A stretch of DNA of 64,000 bases from the NCBI GenBank assembly GCA_965243335.1, contig OZ251545.1, positions 5,208,001 to 5,272,000 on the forward strand. The letters run 5' to 3'. This document shows, piece after piece, positions 8,499 to 17,204 of this stretch; position 1 is the stretch's first letter, and each line of letters starts with the position of its first letter. This stretch comes from JAJDXW01 sp965243335 (GTDB lineage: Bacteria; Pseudomonadota; Gammaproteobacteria; HK1). Under the pieces are notes generated by a model, which did no database searches, was not told where the DNA came from, and was given only the letters and a program-made list of their open reading frames with translations. A program made the translations under genes and the position numbers.

Positions 8499-9692
8499 CG
8501 GCGGGCTCCGCCGCGGCCTCCCCCGGAGAGGCGGCGGTCTCAAGGCGCGCCCCGCTCTCCGGGCCGAGGAGCCGCTCCAGGATTCCCTCGTACATCCGGC
8601 TCAGCCGGTCGAGGTCGGCGCACGACACCCGCTCGTCCACCTGGTGGATGGTGGCGTTGACCGGCCCCAGCTCGACCACCTCCGCCCCGGTGGGCGCGAT
8701 GAAGCGGCCGTCCGAGGTCCCCCCCGCCGTCGAGAGCGCCGGTCGATCCCCGCCGCCTCCCGGACCGCCGACCGCACGGCGTCCACGAGCCGCCCGCCCC
8801 GGGTCAGGAAGGGCGCGGCGGAGTGTTTCCATTCGACCTCCCACCGGAGCGCGCCCCGGTCGAGCACGGATCCGAGCACGGACTCCGCCCGCGCCATGAT
8901 CTCCGTATGGGTCAGGGCCGGTGAATAGCGAAGGTTGAAGCGGGCTTCGAGCGAGGCGGGGGTCACGTTGACCGCGCCCGTCCCGGCCTCGAGGTTGGAC
9001 ACCTGGAGGCGGGTCGCGGGAAAGTCGGCGCTTCCCTCGTCCCACTCGATCTCCACGAGCTCCGCGAGCGCGGCGCAGGCGCCGTGGATGGGGTTCACCG
9101 TCCGCTCCGGATAGGCGACGTGCCCCTGGACCCCGCGCACGGTGAGCCGGCCGTTGAGCGAGCCGCGCCGCCCGTGCTTGATCGTGTCGCCGACCCGTTC
9201 GCCGCTCGACGGCTCGCCGACCACGCACCAGTCGATGGGGTCGGCGAGCTGCCCGACCACCCGGCGGACCCCGTCCTCGGCCGGCCCCTCCTCGTCGCTC
9301 GTCACCAGGAACGCGATCGACCCCCGCGGCGCCGCGTACCGCGCGGTGAACCGCTCGCAGGCGGTGACCATCGCGGCCAGGCTCCCCTTCATGTCCGCCG
9401 CCCCGCGCCCGTGGAGGAAGCCGTCCCGCACGACGGGGTCGAAGGGGGGCGTCGCCCAGGCGTCCGCCGGGCCGGGGGGCACCACGTCGGTGTGGCCGAG
9501 GAACACGAGGAGGGGCGGCCCGGTCCCGCGCCGCGCCCACAGGTTGCGGACCGCCCCGAACGGCATCGGGCGGACCCGGAACCCGAGCGGGCGCAGGCGC
9601 TCGGCGATCAGGTCCTGGCAGCCCGCGTCGTCGGGGGTGACCGAAGGGCGGCGGACGAGCTCGCGGGCGAGCTCAAGCGTCGACGTCGGCAT
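8422..9692 (-). CDS. dapE: Succinyl-diaminopimelate desuccinylase with an apparent frameshift
   Basis: DapE removes succinate from N-succinyl-LL-diaminopimelate in lysine and cell-wall precursor synthesis. Metal-binding and catalytic motifs are present: FLGHTDVVPPG, GRGAADMKGSLAA and TSDEEGPAEDG. The reading frame opening at 9692 breaks near 8735-8755. The conserved end (TAGGTSDGRFIAPTG, ELGPVNATIHQVDE) continues in another frame to 8422, so one base appears lost or gained. Because the gene is normally essential, a sequencing or assembly error is at least as likely as true decay. The tail after LERLLGPESG is longer than usual and runs 77 nt into the converging argD. The start overlaps yciB by 20 nt. 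Confidence 0.85.
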
Positions 9693-10239
9693 GGCCGCGG
9701 TGGACCTGGCGCATCAGCCATACGGTCTGTCCGACGATGAAGACGACCGTCAGGGCGAGGATCCCGAACAGCTTGAAGTCCACCCAGACCTCGGTGCTGT
9801 AGTGGTGCGCGACGTACAGGTTGGCCGCGCCGAGGAAGACGAAGAACCCCGTCCATCCGAGGTTGAGCCGGTCCCAGGCGGCGTCGGGCAGGGTCACCCT
9901 CGACTCCATCAGGCGCCGCACGATGGGCCGCGAGCCGACGTACCGGCTGCCGAGGAACACGAGGGCGAACGCCCAGTTGACGAGGGTGGGCTTCCACTTG
10001 ATGAAGCGCTCGTCGTCGAGGGCGAGGGTGAGCCCGCCGAGCCCGACCACCAGCACCAGGGTCACGAGGTGCAGCTTCTCGACGCGGCCGTGGCGAAGCC
10101 GCATCCAGCCGACCTGCACCAGGGTGGCGGCGATGACCACCGCCGTCGCGACCATGATCCCGCGCTTCGGGTCGTCCTCGAGCCGGAAGGCGACGAAGAA
10201 CAGGATGACGGGGAAGAAATCGAACAGCAGCTTCTTCAT
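9673..10239 (-). CDS. yciB: Inner-membrane septation protein YciB/IspZ
   Basis: The 188-residue protein matches the YciB (IspZ, septation protein A) family of polytopic inner-membrane proteins linked to cell-envelope and division integrity. The family signatures are the opening MKKLLFDFFPVILFFVAF, the central FIKWKPTLVNWAFALVFLGS, and the NLGWTGFFVFLGAANLYVA segment. Five hydrophobic stretches can be seen, as in the family. Length is normal (about 180). It precedes and overlaps dapE by 20 nt, so the two are likely co-transcribed, and it is divergent from trpS. Confidence 0.94.
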   Translation of the reverse strand: MKKLLFDFFPVILFFVAFRLEDDPKRGIMVATAVVIAATLVQVGWMRLRHGRVEKLHLVTLVLVVGLGGLTLALDDERFIKWKPTLVNWAFALVFLGSRYVGSRPIVRRLMESRVTLPDAAWDRLNLGWTGFFVFLGAANLYVAHHYSTEVWVDFKLFGILALTVVFIVGQTVWLMRQVHRGHADVDA

Positions 10240-10291
10240 GGCCGCGGATCATACGGTACACTCGTTCGCGTCTTCTCCCGGTATTCCGACC

Positions 10292-11509
10292 TTGGCTACC
10301 GTCCCCCGACACCAGCAGCGCGTCCTCTCGGGCATGCGGCCCACCGGACGGCTCCACCTCGGCCACTACCGGGGCGTGCTCATGAACTGGACCAAGCTCC
10401 AGCACGAGTACGAATGCTATTTCTTCGTGGCCGACTGGCACGCCCTGACCACCCACTACGACGACCGCGAGATCATCTCGGAGACGGTGCTGGACATGGT
10501 GATCGACTGGCTCGCGTGCGGGATCGACCCCGCCGACGCGCGCCTGTTCATCCAGTCCCGCATCCCCGAGCACGCCGAGCTGCACCTGCTGCTGTCCATG
10601 GTCACCCCCCTCGGCTGGCTCGAACGGGTGCCGAGCTACAAGGACCAGAAGGAGCGGCTGGCCGAGCGCGACCTCGACACCTACGGCTTCCTCGGCTACC
10701 CGGTGCTCCAGAGCGCGGACATCCTCGTCTACCGGGCGGGGCTCGTTCCGGTGGGGGAGGACCAGGCCGCCCACGTCGAGGTCACGCGGGAGATCGCCCG
10801 GCGCTTCAACTTCATCTTCGGGCGCGAGCCCGACTTCGAGGAACGGGTCGAGGCCGCCACCCGCAAGATGGGAAGGCGCAACGCCCGCCTGTACCGGGAC
10901 CTCCGCCGCCGCTACCAGGAGCAGGGCGACGAGGAGGCCCTCGCGACCGCCCGCGCCCTCCTCGAGTCGCAGCAGAACGTCTCCATCGGCGACCGGGAGC
11001 GGCTGATGGGCAACCTGGACGGGGGCGGGCGGGCCATCCTCCCCGAGCCGCAGGTCCTGCTTACGCCCGCGTCGCGCCTGCCGGGGGTCGACGGCCAGAA
11101 GATGTCGAAGTCCTACGGAAACACCATCGAGCTGCGCGAGGACCCCGACCGGGTCACGGCAAAGCTGCGCCGGATGCCGACCGACCCGGCGCGGGTGCGA
11201 AGGACCGACCCCGGCGACCCCGAGAAGTGCCCGGTCTGGAAGCTGCACCTCATCTACTCCGACGATGCGCGCCGCGAGTGGGTGCAGGAGGGGTGCCGGA
11301 GCGCGGGGATCGGTTGCCTCGACTGCAAGCAGCCCCTCATCGACGCGGTGCTCGCGGAGCTCGAGCCCATCCGCCGGCGGGCGCTGGAGTACGCGGCGGA
11401 CCCCGACGTGGTGCGGTCGATCCTCCAGGAAGGCTGCGAAGAAGCCCGGGAGACGGCCGGCGAGACCATGGAAGAGGTGCGCCGGGCGATGGGCTTCGAC
11501 CACCGGTAG
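10292..11509 (+). CDS. trpS: Tryptophanyl-tRNA synthetase
   Basis: TrpS charges tRNA-Trp. The class-I signatures are clear: the HIGH-type motif HLGHY within SGMRPTGRLHLGHYRG near the N-terminus and the KMSKS loop in GQKMSKSYGNTI. Specificity-pocket segments such as the YPVLQSADIL stretch are also typical. At about 405 residues it is longer than the E. coli enzyme (334) because of an insert of roughly 65 residues before the KMSKS loop, a form seen in some gammaproteobacteria. No ATG lies upstream of the HIGH region in frame, so I use the TTG at 10292, which gives a normal N-terminus. The gene opens the trpS-scpA-scpB-rluB run. Confidence 0.93.
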   Translation: MATVPRHQQRVLSGMRPTGRLHLGHYRGVLMNWTKLQHEYECYFFVADWHALTTHYDDREIISETVLDMVIDWLACGIDPADARLFIQSRIPEHAELHLLLSMVTPLGWLERVPSYKDQKERLAERDLDTYGFLGYPVLQSADILVYRAGLVPVGEDQAAHVEVTREIARRFNFIFGREPDFEERVEAATRKMGRRNARLYRDLRRRYQEQGDEEALATARALLESQQNVSIGDRERLMGNLDGGGRAILPEPQVLLTPASRLPGVDGQKMSKSYGNTIELREDPDRVTAKLRRMPTDPARVRRTDPGDPEKCPVWKLHLIYSDDARREWVQEGCRSAGIGCLDCKQPLIDAVLAELEPIRRRALEYAADPDVVRSILQEGCEEARETAGETMEEVRRAMGFDHR

Positions 11510-11534
11510 GGGGCGGAGCCGCGAGGCCGAAGCC

Positions 11535-12383
11535 ATGCCGGCGGCCCCGGATCCGGACATCGTGAACCGTTCGACTCCCACGCAGCAGGAGATGCCGTTC
11601 GCGTTCGTGTACGGCGCGGCGGTCACCGAGGTCCCGCGGGACCTCTACATCCCGCCCGACGCGCTCGAGGTGTTCATCGAGGCGTTCGAGGGGCCGCTCG
11701 ACCTCCTCCTCTACCTCATCCGCCGCCAGAACCTCGACGTCCTGGACATCCCCATCGCGGAGGTCACCCGCCAGTACGTCGAGTACGTGGACCTGATGCG
11801 CGAGCTGCGCCTGGAGCTGGCCGGCGAGTACCTGGTGATGGCCGCGACCCTGGCGGAGATCAAGTCGCGCCTCCTGCTGCCCCGCCCGGCCGCGGCGGAA
11901 GAAGACGAGGAGGCGGACCCGCGGGCCGACCTCGTGCGCCGGCTGCAGGAGTACGAGCGCTTCCGGCGGGCGGCCGAAAGGCTCGACGGCCTCGCCCGCG
12001 AGGGCCGCGACTTCTTCGTCGCCGGGGTGGACGCGAGCGCGATCGAGCCGTGGCGTCCGCCGCCCCGCGTCTCGGTCGAGGACCTGGCGGCGGCGCTCGC
12101 CGACGTGACGTCCCGCGCCGCGATGTTCGCGTCCCATCACGTCGCGCGCGAGGCGCTCTCGGTGCGCGACCGCATGGCCCAGGTGCTGGGCCGGCTCGCC
12201 CCGGAAGGGGCCGGGAGCGTCGAGTTCACGTCGCTGTTCGCCCCGGAGGAGGGGCGGGCGGGGGTGGTGGTGTCCCTGCTCGCGATCCTCGAGCTGTGGC
12301 GCGGGCGGCTGATCGACCTCGTGCAGACCGGGCCGTTCGCCCCGATCCACGTCCGCCGCCAGGTCCTCGAGGGCCGGCCGTGA
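11535..12383 (+). CDS. scpA: Segregation and condensation protein A (kleisin)
   Basis: ScpA is the kleisin that bridges SMC heads in the SMC-ScpA-ScpB chromosome-organising complex. The 282-residue product shows the family opening FEGPLDLLLYLIRRQNLDVLDI after about 50 less conserved residues, followed by EYLVMAATLAEIKSRLLLPR, and ends with a winged-helix region (VVSLLAILELWRGRLIDLVQ). An acidic linker (AEEDEEADPRAD) separates the two halves. It starts 25 nt after trpS and its TGA overlaps the GTG of scpB, implying translational coupling. No smc gene lies in the window. Confidence 0.95.
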   Translation: MPAAPDPDIVNRSTPTQQEMPFAFVYGAAVTEVPRDLYIPPDALEVFIEAFEGPLDLLLYLIRRQNLDVLDIPIAEVTRQYVEYVDLMRELRLELAGEYLVMAATLAEIKSRLLLPRPAAAEEDEEADPRADLVRRLQEYERFRRAAERLDGLAREGRDFFVAGVDASAIEPWRPPPRVSVEDLAAALADVTSRAAMFASHHVAREALSVRDRMAQVLGRLAPEGAGSVEFTSLFAPEEGRAGVVVSLLAILELWRGRLIDLVQTGPFAPIHVRRQVLEGRP

Positions 12384-13099
12384 GCGATCGTTTCGAGGAC
12401 CAGTTCCGGCCCGTCGCGGAGGTCGTGCTGCTCGCGGCCGAAGGGCCGGTCGCGATCGACGAGCTCGTGGCCCTAGCCGGAACTGAGAGCGGCCTGAGCG
12501 CGCAGGAGCTGGGCGATGCGGTGCGGCGGGTGGTCGGAGAGCTCGCCGCGGACTGCGAGGGCCGGGGGGTCGAGCTGCGCGAGGTGGCGACCGGGTTCCG
12601 CTACCAGGTGCGGGAAGAGTACGCGCGGTGGGTCGCCCGGTTCCTCGGGGAGCGGCCGGCCCGCTACTCCCGGGCGCTACTCGAGACCCTCGCGCTCATC
12701 GCCTACCGCCAGCCGATCACGCGGGGCGAGATCGAGGACGTGCGCGGGGTCGGGGTGAGCGCCTCGATCATGCGGACCCTCCACGAACGCGAGTGGGTCC
12801 GGGTGCTCGCCCATCGCGACGTCCCGGGCCGGCCCGCGCTCTACGGCGTCACCCGGAAGTTCCTTGACGACTTCGGGCTCCGAAGCACCGAGGACCTGCC
12901 GCCCCTCGACCGGATACGGGACGTGCCGACGACCGATCTCTTCCCGGCCGGAGACCGCCGCGGGGCCGGGAACGGCTCCGGAGACGGGAGCCTCGCGCTC
13001 GCCGACGCCGCGGGCCGCATGGAGCGGGGGGAGGCCGCCCGCCCGGGTCCGGCCGAACGGGATCGCCCGGCAGACGGGTCGGATGGCGGCGAAGGATAA
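12380..13099 (+). CDS. scpB: Segregation and condensation protein B
   Basis: ScpB dimers bind ScpA within the SMC condensin complex. The 239-residue product carries two winged-helix domains. The most conserved stretch is YSRALLETLALIAYRQPITRGEIEDVRGV around residues 93-121, followed by the GRPALYGVTRKFLDDFGL end of the core. Beyond about residue 180 there is a low-complexity Gly/Ala/Arg-rich tail typical of this genome. The GTG start overlaps the scpA stop (GTGA), and the end overlaps rluB by 17 nt. Confidence 0.95.
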   Translation: MSDRFEDQFRPVAEVVLLAAEGPVAIDELVALAGTESGLSAQELGDAVRRVVGELAADCEGRGVELREVATGFRYQVREEYARWVARFLGERPARYSRALLETLALIAYRQPITRGEIEDVRGVGVSASIMRTLHEREWVRVLAHRDVPGRPALYGVTRKFLDDFGLRSTEDLPPLDRIRDVPTTDLFPAGDRRGAGNGSGDGSLALADAAGRMERGEAARPGPAERDRPADGSDGGEG

Positions 13100-14714
13100 G
13101 GGCCGGAGCCGGGGGGGCGGCCCTCGGCGGCCGGGGAGCGGCGGCGGGCCGGGTCCCCGGCGGGGACCGCCCGGCCGCGCGCCGCGCCGGGCCGGGAATC
13201 GCCGGCCCGAGGCCGCCTCTACCGGGGGACCGCCGCGCCGGCGGAGGGCCGCATCCGACGATCCGTCCCCTTCGCCAGGGGAGCGCTCGTCCGGGGAGCG
13301 CTCCGCCGGAAGCCCCGGCCCCGCGGCGCGGCAAGACCCGTACCGGGAGAAGCCGGGAAGGGCGCTTGGCGAGGCGGGCAACGGCCGGGGGCGGCGCGGT
13401 CCCGTACGGGAGGACCGGCGCGGGAAGACGCCGGGAAGGCCGTCCGGAGAGACGGGCCGCGGCCGGGCGCGGCCGGGGCGGGGTTCGTCCTCGCGGCGGG
13501 AAGGCGCCGCCGGTCCGCCAGCGGGGTCGAAGCCGGCCTTCGCGCCGGCGTCTTCGCGGGGGACCTCGAAGCACGGGCCGGCCCGGGCGGGTTCGGACGA
13601 CGGCCGCACCCGGTCCCGGAGCGGTCCGGTCCGAGGCGGCGGCGGCCAGAAGCGAGGGCGGCCCCCGCCCCGGGGGCGGCCGGCGGACGATCGCCGCGAG
13701 TCCCCGTCCCAGGAGGACCGGGGAGACCGGAGGGCGGGGCCTTCCGGGAAGCGGCCGTCCCTGCCCCGCGCGGGCCGCCCGGCGCGTCACGCAGGGGGAG
13801 AACGCCGCGGGGCGCCGGCCGGAAGGCGCTCGGGCGCGGCCGGGAAGGGCCTCGGCCGGCGGGCCGGGGCGAAGCCGCCCCGACGGGAGGGCCGGCCGCC
13901 TCCCGCCGAAGCGGGTCCGGTCGAGGACGACTCCGCCGAGCGCGTCCACAAGCGCCTCGCCGCGGCCGGGGTGGGCTCCCGGCGGGCCGTGGACCAGTGG
14001 GTGGCGGAGGGCCGGGTGCGGATCAACGGGCGGGTGGCCGGGGCCGGCGCCCGGGTCCGCGCCGGTGACCGGGTCCGGATCGACGGCCGCCGGGTCTTCC
14101 TCCCGCCCGCCGAGACGTGCCGGCTCCTCCTCTACCACAAGCCGCCCGGCGAGGTGACGACCCGCCGCGACCCCGAGGGCCGGCGGACGGTCTTCGAGCG
14201 CCTGCCCCGCCTTCGCTCCGAGCGCTGGGTCTCGGTCGGGCGGCTCGACCTCAACACCTCGGGCCTCATGCTCTTCGCCACGCACGGGGAGCTGGTCCAC
14301 CGGCTCATGCACCCGCGCTACCGGCTGGAGCGCGAGTACGCGGTCCGGGTGCTCGGGCAGGTGGACGACGAGATGCTCCGGCGCTTGCAGCGCGGCGTCG
14401 ACCTCGACGACGGCCCGGCCCGCTTCCTGAGCGTCGAGGCGGAGGGCGGGGAGGGGGCCAACCGCTGGTACCGGGTGGTGCTGGAGGAGGGCCGCAACCG
14501 CGAGGTCCACCGCCTGTGGGAGTCCCAGGGGGTGCGGGTCAGCCGGCTCATCCGGGTCCGGTTCGGGCCGGTCCGGCTTCCCTCGGTCCTTCGCGCCGGC
14601 GCGTTCATGGACGTCCCCGCCCGCGAGCGCGCCGCCCTCTTCGAGAAGGTCGATATCGAGGACCCGGGCCCTCCTGCCGCGGTCAGGCGCCGAGCGCCTC
14701 CGCGAGGCCGATGA
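13083..14714 (+). CDS. rluB: 23S rRNA pseudouridine(2605) synthase RluB with a long basic N-terminal extension
   Basis: The C-terminal half is a standard RluB/RsuA-type enzyme: an S4 RNA-binding domain (RVHKRLAAAGVGSRRAVDQWV) and the catalytic domain with the Asp-bearing VGRLDLNTSGLMLF motif and EYAVRVLG. It isomerises a uridine of 23S rRNA. The first roughly 280 of 543 residues are unusual: almost entirely Gly, Pro, Arg and Ser (RGGGPRRPGSGGGPGPRR and similar), likely disordered and RNA-binding. E. coli RluB has a comparable basic extension at its C-terminus instead. The ATG at 13083 lies inside scpB, in keeping with the common scpB-rluB gene order. Confidence 0.92.
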   Translation: MAAKDKGRSRGGGPRRPGSGGGPGPRRGPPGRAPRRAGNRRPEAASTGGPPRRRRAASDDPSPSPGERSSGERSAGSPGPAARQDPYREKPGRALGEAGNGRGRRGPVREDRRGKTPGRPSGETGRGRARPGRGSSSRREGAAGPPAGSKPAFAPASSRGTSKHGPARAGSDDGRTRSRSGPVRGGGGQKRGRPPPRGRPADDRRESPSQEDRGDRRAGPSGKRPSLPRAGRPARHAGGERRGAPAGRRSGAAGKGLGRRAGAKPPRREGRPPPAEAGPVEDDSAERVHKRLAAAGVGSRRAVDQWVAEGRVRINGRVAGAGARVRAGDRVRIDGRRVFLPPAETCRLLLYHKPPGEVTTRRDPEGRRTVFERLPRLRSERWVSVGRLDLNTSGLMLFATHGELVHRLMHPRYRLEREYAVRVLGQVDDEMLRRLQRGVDLDDGPARFLSVEAEGGEGANRWYRVVLEEGRNREVHRLWESQGVRVSRLIRVRFGPVRLPSVLRAGAFMDVPARERAALFEKVDIEDPGPPAAVRRRAPPRGR

Positions 14715-15411
14715 AGTCGTCCGCGACGACGTCGAAGGCGTCCGCCTCGGCCCGATCGTCCTGGACGTGGCGGCGGCCCGGACCGTGCTCGTCGGGCCGG
14801 CGCACGAAGGCGGTGCGGAAGCCGAGGGCCCCCGCCGCCCGCAGGTCGTCGCCGTGCGCGGCGACCATCATGCACTCGCCGGGGGCGAGCCCGAGCAGGT
14901 CCGCGGTGGTCAGATAGGCTTCGGGCTGCGGCTTGTAGCGGCGCGCCGCCTCCGCCCCGAGCACCGCGTCCCAGGGGAGCCCGGCCCGCTTCGCCATGTT
15001 CACCAGGAGGGCGACGTTCCCGTTGGAGAGGGTGGCGAGCACGTAGCGGCGCTTGAGCCGGGTGAGCCCTTCGACGACGTCGGGCCAGGGGTCCAGGCGA
15101 TGCCACGCCCGGTTGAATTCGTCCACCGCGGCGTCGCTCACCCCGCCTGTCCCGACCGTGACCCCGAGCCTGTCGAGGAGCGTGCAGAGGCTCTCCCGGT
15201 GGAGGTCGTCGAGGCGCGTCCAGGGGCGCTCCCCGTCCCGCACCCGCGACAGGGAAGGCTGGTAGAGCCCTCGCCAGTCGTCCGCGAACCGTTCCCAGTC
15301 CGCGTCGATGCCGTGGCGCTCCCCGAAGGCGCGGCCTTCGCGGGCGATCGACGCGCGCCAGTCGACCACGGTTCCGAAGACGTCGAACGTGAGGGCCTTT
15401 GGCTCGTGCAT
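14683..15411 (-). CDS. Haloacid dehalogenase, type II (HAD family)
   Basis: The 242-residue protein follows the type II L-2-haloacid dehalogenase plan: nucleophile motif FDVFGTVVDWRASI at the N-terminus, LSNGN as motif II, KPQPEAYL with the conserved Lys, and an AHGDDLRAAGALG segment replacing the usual AHxWDL. These enzymes hydrolyse short 2-haloalkanoic acids, but many members in bacteria lack haloacid in their niche, so the substrate is uncertain. I chose the ATG at 15411 because AGGAGA lies just upstream; a GTG at 15432 is an alternative. The gene converges on rluB and overlaps its end by 32 nt. Confidence 0.85.
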   Translation of the reverse strand: MHEPKALTFDVFGTVVDWRASIAREGRAFGERHGIDADWERFADDWRGLYQPSLSRVRDGERPWTRLDDLHRESLCTLLDRLGVTVGTGGVSDAAVDEFNRAWHRLDPWPDVVEGLTRLKRRYVLATLSNGNVALLVNMAKRAGLPWDAVLGAEAARRYKPQPEAYLTTADLLGLAPGECMMVAAHGDDLRAAGALGFRTAFVRRPDEHGPGRRHVQDDRAEADAFDVVADDFIGLAEALGA

Positions 15412-15626
15412 CCGCTTCTCCTGTCGGCTCACGCCTTCCCCATGCCTGTCGGGTGCTCCCGCCGGCAGGATGTTTCATCCATTCTATATCAATAAATTAC
15501 CAACATCGCACGGGGCTCGGTGGACTGGTCGGGTCCGTCGCCTCCGGCAGGGAGGTGAACGACCGTCGATGGCGGCGCGTGTGGATCGGGGACCCGGGCG
15601 GGGCGTTCGCGATACGATCCGGGATC

Positions 15627-16799
15627 ATGGGGTTCGGGGCTCGACAGACGTACCACGACGTGGCGGTCGCCGCCCCGACGACCGTCGCCTACGAGCGCTA
15701 TTCCATCCGCAGCGCCCAATGGTTCCTCGGGCGCGCCCTCGCGGAGCTGCTCGCCCGCTCGGGCCTCGCGAAGGACGACGTCGACGGGGTATGCGTCTCG
15801 AGCTTCACCCTGCCCCCGGACAACGCGATCGGCCTCATGCAGTACCTCGGGGCGTCGCCCCGCTGGCTCGACGCGATCAACCTCGGCGGGGCGTGCGGGG
15901 TGGTGGCGCTTCGCCGCGCCGCGCGCGCCGTGCAGTCCGGGGACGCGGAGGTCGTCGCCTGCATCGCGGGCGACACCAACCACGTCCACTCCTTCCGCCA
16001 CAACGTCTCGAACTTCAGCCAGTTCGCGCGCGACGCGGTGTATCCCTACGGCTCGGGCGGCCCGAACGCGAGCTTCGCGTTCCTCACCGACTACTACATG
16101 CGCCGTTTCGGGGCGGCCCGGGAGGACTTCGGCAAGCTCTGCATCGCCCAGCGCGAGAACGCGCTCCGGTTCCCCCCCGCGCTCATGAAGCGCCCGCTCA
16201 CGATGGAGCAGTACCTCGGCGCACGCCTCATCGCGGAGCCGCTCCGCCTCTTCGACTGCGTCATGCCGTGTGCGGGCGGGGAGGGGTTCCTCGTCATGCA
16301 CCGGCGGCGGGCCGAAGACCTCGGCCTCGCCCACGCCCGCATCCTCGGGACCATCGAGCGCCACAACGCGTTCCCGGACGACCCCATCCAGATGCGGGGC
16401 GGGTGGGCGCTCGACCGGGACGACCTCTACGGGATGGCCGGGGTCGGCCCGGACGACGTCGACGTGCTCGAAACCTACGACGACTACCCGGTCATCTCGC
16501 TCATGCAGATCGAGGACCTCGGGTTCTGCGCCAAGGGGGAGGGGCCGGGCTTCGTGCGTGAGCGGACCTTCACGGTGGACGGCGACTTCCCCGTCAACAC
16601 CTCCGGAGGGCAGCTCTCGGTCGGCCAGGCCGGGATCGCGGGGGGCTATCTCGGCCTCGTGGAGGCGGTGCGGCAGGTCACCGGGGAGACGGTCGGGGCC
16701 GCGGTTCCGGGGGCGGAGGTCGCGCTCGCCTCCGGGTTCGGGATGATCAACTACGACCGCGGGCTCTGCTCGGCGGCCGCGATCCTCGCCGCCCCCTGA
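15627..16799 (+). CDS. Thiolase-fold protein (SCP2/acetyl-CoA acetyltransferase-like)
   Basis: The 390-residue protein has the thiolase fold of the SCP2/archaeal-type subgroup. It has the nucleophile-region GGACGVVALRRAARAV (a Cys near residue 92), the later MPCAGGEGFLV, and a C-terminal NTSGGQLSVGQAGIAGG. The His usually found in the last motif is replaced (Ser/Gln), so its Claisen-condensation activity is uncertain. Proteins of this subgroup usually work with DUF35 zinc-ribbon/OB-fold partners, and one, fused to an SDR domain, lies 2 kb downstream at 18797. The start is the ATG at 15627. A perfect 26-bp palindrome follows the gene. Confidence 0.8.
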   Translation: MGFGARQTYHDVAVAAPTTVAYERYSIRSAQWFLGRALAELLARSGLAKDDVDGVCVSSFTLPPDNAIGLMQYLGASPRWLDAINLGGACGVVALRRAARAVQSGDAEVVACIAGDTNHVHSFRHNVSNFSQFARDAVYPYGSGGPNASFAFLTDYYMRRFGAAREDFGKLCIAQRENALRFPPALMKRPLTMEQYLGARLIAEPLRLFDCVMPCAGGEGFLVMHRRRAEDLGLAHARILGTIERHNAFPDDPIQMRGGWALDRDDLYGMAGVGPDDVDVLETYDDYPVISLMQIEDLGFCAKGEGPGFVRERTFTVDGDFPVNTSGGQLSVGQAGIAGGYLGLVEAVRQVTGETVGAAVPGAEVALASGFGMINYDRGLCSAAAILAAP

Positions 16800-16930
16800 A
16801 CCCGCCGCGAGGGCGGCCCGAGCGCCCGCCCCGCGCCCGACTGGCGGGCTGCGGGGGAGGGGAGCGAGCCGACCCCCGCCCGCCAAGTCGACAGGCGGGG
16901 CTCCCTCCCGTCGTCAGCCGGGAGCCAGGC

Positions 16931-16956
16931 GCCGGGGGGCGGCGCCGCCCCCCGGC
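16931..16956. terminator. Perfect 26-bp GC palindrome between convergent genes
   Basis: The arms GCCGGGGGGCGGC and GCCGCCCCCCGGC are exact reverse complements with no loop. It lies between the end of the thiolase gene (16799) and the end of the small membrane-protein gene on the other strand (16967), where a bidirectional terminator would be expected. There is no T-run, so it may be a weak or factor-assisted terminator. A second imperfect hairpin (CCCGCC/GGCGGG) precedes it near 16878-16899. Confidence 0.5.
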
Positions 16957-16966
16957 CCCCGACCGG

Positions 16967-17179
16967 TCAGTCCCCCAACGTCTCGCGCAAGCCGCCCGAC
17001 TTCAGCCGTTGCTCCTGGTCGGCGAGGGCCTGGTTCTCGCTGCCGATCTGCTTCACGTGCCAGACGACCCAGAACACGACGCCGATCAGCACGAGCAGCC
17101 ATTCCGAGCCGACGAAGGGGTAGATCGGGCCGATGTCGGCGATGTTCCCGGCCCAGTTCTCGAAGCTGCCAGTAGACAT
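16967..17179 (-). CDS. Small single-pass membrane protein beside the ammonium transporter
   Basis: The 70-residue product has a short polar N-terminus (MSTGSFENWAGNIADIG), one strong hydrophobic segment (WLLVLIGVVFWVVWHV) around residues 28-43, and a charged, Gln-rich, probably cytoplasmic tail. A clear GAGGAGG ribosome-binding site precedes the ATG. It follows the amt gene by 25 nt on the same strand, so it is almost certainly co-transcribed. I do not recognise a named family. An accessory or regulatory role for the transporter is a reasonable guess from position only. Confidence 0.8.
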   Translation of the reverse strand: MSTGSFENWAGNIADIGPIYPFVGSEWLLVLIGVVFWVVWHVKQIGSENQALADQEQRLKSGGLRETLGD

Positions 17180-17204
17180 GGTTGCGTCCTCCTCTTGCGC
17201 GCGC

